Source of the DNA: an uncultured Bacilli bacterium
Lineage (GTDB): Bacteria; Bacillota_I; Bacilli_A; RF39; UBA660
Assembly (NCBI GenBank): GCA_947581835.1
Contig: CANPVV010000007.1
Span: 1-44,642 of the forward strand
DNA length: 44,642 nt
Direction: 5' to 3'
Below the pieces are notes generated by a model. The model searched no databases. It had not been told where the DNA came from and worked only from the letters and a program-made list of their open reading frames with translations. Shown piece after piece: positions 7,937-15,067 of this stretch. A program made the position numbers and the translations under genes. Within the stretch, counting starts at the first letter, position 1, and each line of letters begins with the position of its first letter.

Positions 7937-8888
7937 CTTCTAACATGGTAGTTATAAATATACCATAACCTGATTTAACATTATCAGTAATAACATGAGT
8001 TACAGCTCCGATTAGTTTACCATTTTGAACTATGGGAGAACCACTCATGCCTTGGATTATTCCGCCAGTTTTATTTAAAAGATTAGAATCTGTTATTTCA
8101 AAAGTTAGGTTTTTTGTTTCACTATTTTCATTGATACTTTTAATATTGATAGTAAACTCCTCCACTGTTTCATTGTTTAAAACAGTATAAATGGAGGCAG
8201 GACCTACCGTTATTTCTTCGGGTTTGGCTATACTTATTAAATTATTAGGATCTAATTTAGCAGTATATTTACCATAGATACCTACTTTAGTATTTTTAGT
8301 TATATCGCCGTAGGTATTTTGATAATAAAATTTAGCATTTTTACTACCGGGATTACCATTAGAACTAGGTTTTATACTGGTTATACTGTTTTCAAAGATA
8401 GATCCACTTTTTATTTCAAGTTTTTGATTGGTATTTACTTCTAATATTTCATGACCTAAAGCACCATAGATATGGGATTCACTGTCAATAAATGTTAATG
8501 TACCTATACCAGTGATACTATCTTTTACATATAAACCAGTTTTATATATTTCTTTATCTTTGATTAAATCTAAAGTAGTAATAAATTCTTTACCCGCTCT
8601 AAGATAAGTGATATTAATGGTATTTGATAATTTTAAGGCTTCTTCAATGGCTAGTGTTAATTCTTTAATAGAGGCGATACTAGTTCCATTTATACTTTTT
8701 ATTATATCTCCTTCTATTAGACTAGTTTTAGGATAATTTCCCGAAACTTTATAGAAACCTACTACCATTACCCCATTTGATTTTATATCAATACCAATTG
8801 TTTCACCACCTAAATAAACAGTATCAGAATAAGCATAGATATTTAAGGGGAAGGATAAAAACATTAAAAAAACAATAAATTTTTTCAT
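7923..8888 (-). CDS. spoIVB: SpoIVB-like serine peptidase (family S55) with PDZ domain
   Basis: In spore formers SpoIVB is a secreted signalling protease that triggers pro-sigma-K processing from the inter-membrane space. The 321 residues show a signal peptide/anchor (1-19), a PDZ domain (~25-115) and an S55 domain with the likely catalytic His146 (GALGHEI) and Ser282 (GMSGSP). B. subtilis SpoIVB is about 425 residues, so this copy is compact. ATG 8888 is used: the longer reading starts at a GTG that lies within the GGGTGAG ribosome-binding site. It is the last gene of the nusB-xseA-xseB-proS operon. No other sporulation gene is visible here. Confidence 0.9.
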   Translation of the reverse strand: MKKFIVFLMFLSFPLNIYAYSDTVYLGGETIGIDIKSNGVMVVGFYKVSGNYPKTSLIEGDIIKSINGTSIASIKELTLAIEEALKLSNTINITYLRAGKEFITTLDLIKDKEIYKTGLYVKDSITGIGTLTFIDSESHIYGALGHEILEVNTNQKLEIKSGSIFENSITSIKPSSNGNPGSKNAKFYYQNTYGDITKNTKVGIYGKYTAKLDPNNLISIAKPEEITVGPASIYTVLNNETVEEFTINIKSINENSETKNLTFEITDSNLLNKTGGIIQGMSGSPIVQNGKLIGAVTHVITDNVKSGYGIFITTMLEESEK

Positions 8889-8950
8889 ACTTCTCACCCA
8901 TTTATAGGATAGCTTATTAATTGTTTTATATGATAGAAATTATTGGAAAT

Positions 8951-10372
8951 TTAGTATTGGCGGCCAAAGTAGAGACGATATTTAGCAGGTTTGTTACAGC
9001 AAACACAGGGTCCTGTTATACTTTCATTTTCGATTAAACAACGAGATTTCATACTAAAATCATCTTTTATTTTGTTTTCACAAGAGATATCACCACACCA
9101 ATTAGCTTTAATAAAGCCAGGTTTAGTGGTAGCAATAGAGGTAAATTCTTCATAATTGTGAGCTTCATAAATCATAGAATCACGTCTTTTTAAGGCACGA
9201 TTATATAGATTTGTTTGGATATCTTCAAATAGTTTAGTTAAAGTAGTTATAATATCATTTTTAGAAATGCTTATTTTTTCGAGGGTGTCTCTTCTTACTA
9301 GGGTTACCTTATTTTCTTTTAAGTCACGAGGACCTATTTCAATTCTTACGGGATAACCTTTTACTTCGGCAAGAGCAAATTTATAGCCAGGAGTTTTATC
9401 TTTATCATCAGTTTGATAAGTAATACCGGCTTGTTTTAGCATTTCTTCTATTTCATGAGTTGATTTTGTTACTTCTTCAGTATTATTAATAGGAATTAAA
9501 CAGACTTTATAAGGAGCAATTTTAGGAGGAAGAACTAAACCTTGGTCATCACCATGAACCATAATTAAAGCCCCAATCATTCTGGTAGTTACTCCCCAGC
9601 TGGTTTGATAAGGAGTTACTAATTTATTTTCTTTATTTAGATAAGTTATACCAAATGATTTAGCAAAACCATCACCAAAATAATGGCTGGTACCATTTTG
9701 TAGAGCCACTCCATCATACATCATGGCCTCTAGGGAATAGGAAGCCTCAGCTCCAGCGAATTTTTCTTTATCTGTTTTTTTACCAACAATTACGGGAATA
9801 GCTAAATAATTTTTTTGAAAATCCTCATAAATATGAAGCATTTTTAGGGTTTCTTCAAGAGCTTCTTCTTTAGTCGCGTGCATAGTATGCCCTTCTTGCC
9901 ACAAAATTTCTCTACTTCTTAAGAAAGGACGAGTGGTTTTTTCCCATCTAACTATCGTACACCACTGATTATATAATTTAGGTAAATCACGATAAGATTT
10001 GATTATTTTTTTATAGTAATCACAGAATAAGACTTCACTTGTTGGACGAACACATATTCTTTCATCAAGTTTTTCTTCGCCACCGTGAGTTACCCAGGCA
10101 ACTTCAGGGGCAAAACCACTTACGTGTTCTTTTTCAATATTTAAGAGACTTTCAGGAATAAACATAGGCATTTGAACATTTTCATGGCCTGTTTCTTTGA
10201 ATTTTTGATCTAAAACTTTTTGCATTTCTTCCCAGATAGCATAACCATAAGGACAGATAATCATACTACCTTTAACATTAGAATAATCTACTAATTCAGC
10301 TTTTTTTACGACGTCAGTATACCATTTAGCAAAATCAATGTCTCTTTTAGTTATTTCTTTTAATTCATTCAT
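8951..10372 (-). CDS. proS: Prolyl-tRNA synthetase (type 3, archaeal/eukaryotic-like)
   Basis: Charges tRNA-Pro with proline in the cytosol. The 473 residues match the short ProS class: a class II core with GSMIICPYGYAIWEEMQ and RPTSEVLF, the motif 2 region VRWEKTTRPFLRSREILWQE, and no inserted editing domain. The C-terminal domain has a Cys cluster (CVCCNKPA) and ends in Tyr, as is usual for this type. The ProS of Bacillus is longer and of the bacterial type, so this form is a lineage marker shared with Mycoplasma-like groups. A clean AGGAGG sets the start. It lies between a coiled-coil membrane protein and spoIVB. Confidence 0.96.
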   Translation of the reverse strand: MNELKEITKRDIDFAKWYTDVVKKAELVDYSNVKGSMIICPYGYAIWEEMQKVLDQKFKETGHENVQMPMFIPESLLNIEKEHVSGFAPEVAWVTHGGEEKLDERICVRPTSEVLFCDYYKKIIKSYRDLPKLYNQWCTIVRWEKTTRPFLRSREILWQEGHTMHATKEEALEETLKMLHIYEDFQKNYLAIPVIVGKKTDKEKFAGAEASYSLEAMMYDGVALQNGTSHYFGDGFAKSFGITYLNKENKLVTPYQTSWGVTTRMIGALIMVHGDDQGLVLPPKIAPYKVCLIPINNTEEVTKSTHEIEEMLKQAGITYQTDDKDKTPGYKFALAEVKGYPVRIEIGPRDLKENKVTLVRRDTLEKISISKNDIITTLTKLFEDIQTNLYNRALKRRDSMIYEAHNYEEFTSIATTKPGFIKANWCGDISCENKIKDDFSMKSRCLIENESITGPCVCCNKPAKYRLYFGRQY

Positions 10373-10385
10373 TATATTTCCTCCT

Positions 10386-11063
10386 TTATTTGTGTTTAAT
10401 TAATTTTAAAGATATTACTTTATTTTCTAAAGGTGTAATATTATCAGGTTCTTTATTTAAGTTATAACTGATTAAAAAGTAGGTACTATCATAGATAGCT
10501 TTAGAACTCGTTATGTAGTCTGTTATTAAATGTAAGTAGGATAAAGCTTTTTGATAGGTATGAAAATTAGTGATTTCATTTAGATCAACTTGAGTTAAGT
10601 CAATCCTTTTTTCTAAAACTTTTTTTAATTCAGTTTGAGTTTTTAAATCTGATTCAAGTTCTTCTTGCTCTTGCTTTATCTTGGTATAAAATTTTAGTTT
10701 AGTATGAGGGTATTTTTTAAAAAAAAGACAAAGAGAAAAAATGATAGGAATAAGCGTAGTTAATAAAGATGCAATGATGGCAAAGGCGCTAGGTACTAAA
10801 AAGGCTGGTATTAAAGAAATAAGTAAACCTATTAATAAACCTTTAATTAGATAAGTATCAAGAATACGAATATTTTGTTCATTTTCTTTAATCTCGGCAA
10901 GTTTCTTAGTTATATTGGTTATTAAAAGATTGGTATTATCAAGAGTTGTTTTTAAAGTTTCAAGTTTATTTTTAGTACTTAATTCTAAACTTTTGCGCTT
11001 ACTTTCTTTTTCTTGATATTTTTTTATTAATGTATTATATGTAGCAAGTATATCTTTTTTCAT
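10386..11063 (-). CDS. Hypothetical coiled-coil protein with a hydrophobic hairpin
   Basis: A 225-residue protein of unknown function. An N-terminal coiled coil (~10-65) is followed by a hydrophobic hairpin (~70-115: LLIGLLISLIPAFLVP and ATSLL-like LLTTLIPIIFSLCLFF), a second Lys/Glu-rich coiled coil (~125-160) and a mixed C-terminal part. GAGG lies upstream of the ATG. It is 9 bases downstream of xseB and 13 bases upstream of proS, within the nusB operon. It has the same layout as 11319-12014 on the other side of xseB. A cytoplasmic coiled coil tethered by a membrane hairpin is the simplest topology. Confidence 0.7.
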   Translation of the reverse strand: MKKDILATYNTLIKKYQEKESKRKSLELSTKNKLETLKTTLDNTNLLITNITKKLAEIKENEQNIRILDTYLIKGLLIGLLISLIPAFLVPSAFAIIASLLTTLIPIIFSLCLFFKKYPHTKLKFYTKIKQEQEELESDLKTQTELKKVLEKRIDLTQVDLNEITNFHTYQKALSYLHLITDYITSSKAIYDSTYFLISYNLNKEPDNITPLENKVISLKLIKHK

Positions 11064-11072
11064 AGAAGCCTC

Positions 11073-11288
11073 TTATTCGCTTACTTCAAAATCAACTAAT
11101 TCTTTATTTTCAGTTAAGATTTTATTTACTTTTTCAGTGGCCGTATTTAGTTTTTCATTACAGTATTTAACTAATTTCATAGCTTCGGTGTATTTATCAA
11201 TTGCACTATCTAATTCAACATTACCACTTTCTAATTCTTTTACAATTGCCTCTAATTCTTTTAAGGCATCTTCAAATGATTTTTCCAT
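11073..11288 (-). CDS. xseB: Exodeoxyribonuclease VII small subunit
   Basis: The small regulatory subunit of Exo VII, which degrades single-stranded DNA to acid-insoluble and then small oligonucleotides. The 71 residues carry the family pattern SFEDALKELEAIVKELESG, then LDSAIDKYTEAMKLVKYC, then a third helix. Length is typical. It is separated from xseA by the 231-residue membrane protein gene, whereas in most genomes xseA and xseB adjoin. Confidence 0.95.
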   Translation of the reverse strand: MEKSFEDALKELEAIVKELESGNVELDSAIDKYTEAMKLVKYCNEKLNTATEKVNKILTENKELVDFEVSE

Positions 11289-11318
11289 ATTTTACACTCC
11301 TTAATTTTAATTTATTTT

Positions 11319-12014
11319 TTATTTAATTTCTTCATAGAAATTACGGGTTAGTTTGATTGTTTCATTTTGTTCAAATGATTCGTCAAGTAATTTTTCGGCT
11401 TTAGGTAATTTGATTATTTCAGCGATAGCTTTAGCTTTAGTATCTTCAACTAAAGTTATGCTTTTAAAACAGTTTGTTATTTCATTTTCAGTGATAGTTA
11501 AATCACGAGTTAAATCCTCATTAGTTCTAATAGTTGTTTTTAAAGACTCATTTAGGCTTTTTAGTAATTCGGCATTTTGTTCAAGTTCCATTTCAATAGT
11601 TTCTTTAGAACGATTGTTTAAGCGATATTGAAATAATTTGAAGCAAGAATGATAAAAGATAAGAGAAAGAAGAGAAAAAAATGCGAATAAGCCTAGACCT
11701 ACAAAAGTTAGTGTAGGATTGATAGTAATAAAAATTAGACCAGGAATTAAGAATACTAGACTATAACCAAAGCAAAATCTTAAATTTTTTATTACCTCTT
11801 TTATTAAGTTTAGATGGAATTTAGGTTTGTTATTAAAATATTCAATAAACTTTGATAGTTCAGCTTTTTCTTGTTCAGAGCTTGATATTTTATTTTCTAA
11901 GTCGTTTATTTCAAGATTGTTTGCTTTTATTTGGTCTTCTATTATTTTTTTGTTAAAGTTTTCTTTAATTTCTAATTGGTGTAGTTTTTGAAGTAATAAA
12001 TCGTATTTATTCAT
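11319..12014 (-). CDS. Hypothetical coiled-coil protein with two TM segments
   Basis: A 231-residue protein of unknown function inserted between xseA and xseB. A coiled coil (~15-60) is followed by two hydrophobic segments (~80-125, including LVFLIPGLIFITINP and GLGLFAFFSLLSLIFYH), then a long Glu/Asn/Leu-rich coiled coil (~135-185). The start overlaps the 3' end of xseA by 8 bases, and its GGAGG lies inside xseA, so translation is probably coupled. The architecture repeats that of the gene on the other side of xseB and of 2639-3307. It could instead be a general membrane scaffold unrelated to Exo VII. Confidence 0.7.
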   Translation of the reverse strand: MNKYDLLLQKLHQLEIKENFNKKIIEDQIKANNLEINDLENKISSSEQEKAELSKFIEYFNNKPKFHLNLIKEVIKNLRFCFGYSLVFLIPGLIFITINPTLTFVGLGLFAFFSLLSLIFYHSCFKLFQYRLNNRSKETIEMELEQNAELLKSLNESLKTTIRTNEDLTRDLTITENEITNCFKSITLVEDTKAKAIAEIIKLPKAEKLLDESFEQNETIKLTRNFYEEIK

Positions 12015-13350
12015 GGGACAAAACCTCCTTAATTTCGGCTTTAATGCGACCTTTGTGAAATTTTACTTTGATAATATCATTTACTTTTAAATCTTTGGTA
12101 TCTTTAATTACAGTATTGTCTTTAGTTACGAGAGAATAACCTTTATCTAAGATATTTAAGGGATTAACTAATTTTAAAGTATTTACTAATATGTCATATT
12201 TATGATTATTTATAGTAAGGGTATTAGTAATATGGTTGGTTAGATTTTTTTCAGTAAATAGTAGTTTTTCTTTTTTTACTGCAAATAAACTTAAAGGATT
12301 TTTTAAAACATAAGATTGTTTAAGATTATTTAAAATTAGTTCATAGTTTCCTAAACGTTTTTTTATGTTGTTATTTAAAGTATCTATAAAAGTATCTAAT
12401 TTTTGTTCTTTTAATTCATATAAAGATAATGGATTTTTAAGAATATAGGAACTAGTGATATTATTTAGTTTTAATTTACTTTTATGAATTAGATTAGTAG
12501 TAAATTCATTTAGACGAATTTCATAAGAATTGAGAATATTATTTATTTCAGAAATAGTTGGAACAGCCATTTCAGCAGCACCAGTTGGAGTTGGAGCACG
12601 CATGTCGGCCACAAAATCCGAGATAGTAAAATCTATTTCATGACCTACAGCACTAATTATAGGAACACGAGCATCATAGATAGCCCGAGCAACTATTTCT
12701 TCATTAAAGGCCCATAAGTCTTCAATAGACCCCCCTCCCCGACCAATAATTAAGACGTCTAAATTATATTTACCAGAATCGGCTTCTTTAATTTGTTTTA
12801 CAATATCGGGGGCGGCAGAAGAACCTTGAACAAGCGCAGGAAAAAGGATTGTTTCACATATCGGAAAACGTCTTTTAATAGTGGATAAAATATCACGAAT
12901 AGCGGCTCCAGTGGGAGCAGTAATAATACCAATTCGTTTAGGAATTTTGGGAATTCTTTTTTTAGCTTCGGGTGCAAAAAGGCCTTCTTTAGAGAGCTTA
13001 GCTTTTAATTTTTCAAATTCTAAATAAAGATTACCTAAGCCATCTACTTCCATTTTATCGACATATATTTGATAGGTTCCTTGTGCAGGATAACAGGAAA
13101 TACGACCTTCAACTAAAACATTCATGCCATCTTCGGGAGCAAAATTAATATTAACAGCACTAGAGTAAAACATAACAGCACTAATTCGTGAGGCATCATC
13201 TTTTAAGGTAAAATAAAGGTGACCACGAGAATGATTTTTAAAGTTAGATATTTCACCACGAAGATAGACTTTTTTTAAATAAGGATTTTCATCAAAAAGA
13301 GATTTAATATAAGTATTTAAATCACTAATTTTCATATATTTATCATTCAT
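12007..13350 (-). CDS. xseA: Exodeoxyribonuclease VII large subunit
   Basis: The catalytic subunit of Exo VII. The 447 residues show an N-terminal OB fold (~5-100; VYLRGEISNFKNHSRGHLYF), then the catalytic core with GIITAPTGAAIRDIL, IIGRGGGSIEDLWAFNEE and SAVGHEIDFTISDFVADMRA, then a helical region with repeated L-K-NPLSL units (~300-400) that would bind XseB. Length is typical. The start follows AAGGTG. It sits 25 bases after nusB in one operon. Confidence 0.97.
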   Translation of the reverse strand: MNDKYMKISDLNTYIKSLFDENPYLKKVYLRGEISNFKNHSRGHLYFTLKDDASRISAVMFYSSAVNINFAPEDGMNVLVEGRISCYPAQGTYQIYVDKMEVDGLGNLYLEFEKLKAKLSKEGLFAPEAKKRIPKIPKRIGIITAPTGAAIRDILSTIKRRFPICETILFPALVQGSSAAPDIVKQIKEADSGKYNLDVLIIGRGGGSIEDLWAFNEEIVARAIYDARVPIISAVGHEIDFTISDFVADMRAPTPTGAAEMAVPTISEINNILNSYEIRLNEFTTNLIHKSKLKLNNITSSYILKNPLSLYELKEQKLDTFIDTLNNNIKKRLGNYELILNNLKQSYVLKNPLSLFAVKKEKLLFTEKNLTNHITNTLTINNHKYDILVNTLKLVNPLNILDKGYSLVTKDNTVIKDTKDLKVNDIIKVKFHKGRIKAEIKEVLSHE

Positions 13351-13375
13351 TTTAACACCTTATTTCTTTAATAGT

Positions 13376-13771
13376 TTATTCTTTAATAATTTTATCTAAG
13401 ACAGCATTAATAATTTTTCTTACAGATTCATCACTATATTTTTTGGCTAGTTCAACTGCTTCATTTATAACGACTACCTCGGGAGTATCGGTATATTTTA
13501 GTTCATAAATTGCTAATCTTAGGATAGCGGCCCCAGTTTTATCAATTCGGGAGATATTCCAATCAATCATTTTACTATTAGCAATTTCATCAAGAGCTTT
13601 AGTATTAGTAATAACCCCATAAACAATATCTTTTACAAAATCATTTTCAATAGCAATATTATCTTTAATTAGACTATCAATATTGCATTTAACTTTATTA
13701 TTAGTCATCAAATCATATTGGTAGAGAATAATCATTATTTTTTCTCTTAGTTCACTTCTTGTTAGAGACAT
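13376..13771 (-). CDS. nusB: Transcription antitermination factor NusB
   Basis: An RNA-binding protein that works with S10/NusE in antitermination, mainly on rRNA operons. The 131 residues are all-helical and carry the C-terminal family signature YELKYTDTPEVVVINEAVEL, followed by AKKYSDESVRKIINAVLD. GGTGAT precedes the ATG. It is the first gene of the operon that runs through xseA, xseB and proS to spoIVB. Confidence 0.95.
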   Translation of the reverse strand: MSLTRSELREKIMIILYQYDLMTNNKVKCNIDSLIKDNIAIENDFVKDIVYGVITNTKALDEIANSKMIDWNISRIDKTGAAILRLAIYELKYTDTPEVVVINEAVELAKKYSDESVRKIINAVLDKIIKE

Positions 13772-13789
13772 ATAAAATCACCTTTTTTA

Positions 13790-13818
13790 ATTATATCTTA
13801 TATTTAGGGATAATTCAA
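13790..13818 (-). promoter_or_regulatory. Promoter of the nusB operon
   Basis: TTGAAT, a 17-base spacer and TATAAT directly upstream of nusB. Confidence 0.8.
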
Positions 13819-13837
13819 TTTATTTCCAAAGATTTTT

Positions 13838-13868
13838 AAAAAAGAAAAATGATTAGAAAGTTCTAATC
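13838..13868 (-). terminator. Intrinsic terminator after the phosphodiesterase gene
   Basis: An 8-bp stem (GATTAGAA/TTCTAATC) with a 2-base loop is followed by a T-rich tract; the stem overlaps the TGA stop. The very tight loop would cost one or two base pairs in practice. Confidence 0.7.
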
Positions 13869-14994
13869 AAAATTTAGATTTTAGATATTCTATAATACTT
13901 TTTTTAGTACGATATACAATTATGGGGACTTTTACCTCAGCATTAGTTATACCACCATGCATAGAGATATGGTGAATACTAGAGTTATTATAGCGAAAAT
14001 ATTTATTGGTTATAGCAACCGCGAGGAAATCCCCGATGGAATTTGCAAAATTAGCATGGTTTAGACCAAGACCAAATAAGTGTTTTTTTAAGACTTCTTC
14101 TTTAGAAAAGAGAAGAAAATCAGGGCCAAATTTTTCTTGGAATAAAATTTTAAAGTCTTCCTTTTTATTCTCTTTAACATAGAAAGCACAAGCTCGACCT
14201 TCAATAGAAATATCCTTACTTAATAAATCATAAATATCAGGATAATCACTTAAAGTTATAGCTTCACTATTTATTATACCATGAGTACTAGTAATAATTA
14301 CTAAGCTATCTTCTAAGTTCCGACATAGAAATTCCGTACTTTCATCTAATTGGTCTAAGACTTGTTTAGTAATATCACTGTCGGTGCCATTAACATGAAG
14401 AAAATCATCGGGTAAATTACTGTAAGCAAAGATTAATTTAGGATTTTTAGCTTTACTTAAAGTTATAATTTTATTGTCTAAATCAACTAAATCACGATAG
14501 GCATTTTCGCCATAGGGTAATAATTCATAAACATCAACTCGAGAAGTTATCATATTTAAAATAGAATTATAAGAATAGTATTTATTGATTAAGCCAGGCA
14601 TTTCAAATTCAGTATCTTTAACTTTGTTGGTTTTTAGATTGACTGTTTTATCTTCATTAGGAAAGTATTGGTCAGAACCTAATAAGCCATGTTCATTGGG
14701 ATTTAGGCCTGATAAAAGACTGGTTAAAGGAGCAATGGAAGAAGTAGGAAAAACTGTATCCATAGAGGTTTTTAAATGTTTTTTTAAGAAACTTTTAGGA
14801 AGAAGAGTACGAAGGAGTTCAGTTCCAAGACCATCATAAACTAAAACGACTATAGTTTTATATTGTTTACGTTTTAAAATACGATCAATGGTAGGAGAAT
14901 TACGATGAAAAGTAGGTATTCCATAATATTTTAGGAAAGAATTACTAAAATTAGTTAAAGTATTATATTTAGGAAAATGATAATCTTTTTTCAT
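13867..14994 (-). CDS. Alkaline phosphatase superfamily phosphodiesterase/nucleotide pyrophosphatase-like protein
   Basis: A cytosolic member of the type I phosphodiesterase family (375 residues; no signal peptide). Metal and catalytic motifs run in the usual order: VLVYDGLG (~52-60, metal Asp), the nucleophile region TVFPTSSIAPLTSLLSG (~80-97), NEHGLLG, then DDFLH (~195). The position that normally reads DHG appears as STHG, so one metal-ligand Asp is replaced. A late His motif (SMHGG, ~350) is present. Substrate unknown. It is monocistronic, with its own extended -10 promoter and terminator, between mutS and nusB. Confidence 0.82.
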   Translation of the reverse strand: MKKDYHFPKYNTLTNFSNSFLKYYGIPTFHRNSPTIDRILKRKQYKTIVVLVYDGLGTELLRTLLPKSFLKKHLKTSMDTVFPTSSIAPLTSLLSGLNPNEHGLLGSDQYFPNEDKTVNLKTNKVKDTEFEMPGLINKYYSYNSILNMITSRVDVYELLPYGENAYRDLVDLDNKIITLSKAKNPKLIFAYSNLPDDFLHVNGTDSDITKQVLDQLDESTEFLCRNLEDSLVIITSTHGIINSEAITLSDYPDIYDLLSKDISIEGRACAFYVKENKKEDFKILFQEKFGPDFLLFSKEEVLKKHLFGLGLNHANFANSIGDFLAVAITNKYFRYNNSSIHHISMHGGITNAEVKVPIIVYRTKKSIIEYLKSKF

Positions 14995-15020
14995 ATTTGA
15001 TATCTCCTTTATTTTTTTAT

Positions 15021-15050
15021 ATTATAACACGTATATTACAGGTTAGTAAA
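15021..15050 (-). promoter_or_regulatory. Promoter of the phosphodiesterase gene
   Basis: TTTACT, an 18-base spacer and an extended -10 (TGTTATAAT). Confidence 0.7.
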
Positions 15051-15067
15051 GAAATTGAGATTTATTA

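Noticed and set aside
8889-8897. GTG start three codons upstream for spoIVB
   Set aside because: The GTG is part of the GGGTGAG ribosome-binding site. The same pattern removed longer readings of the PfkB, alaS, C39 exporter, pilin-like and thioredoxin-like genes.
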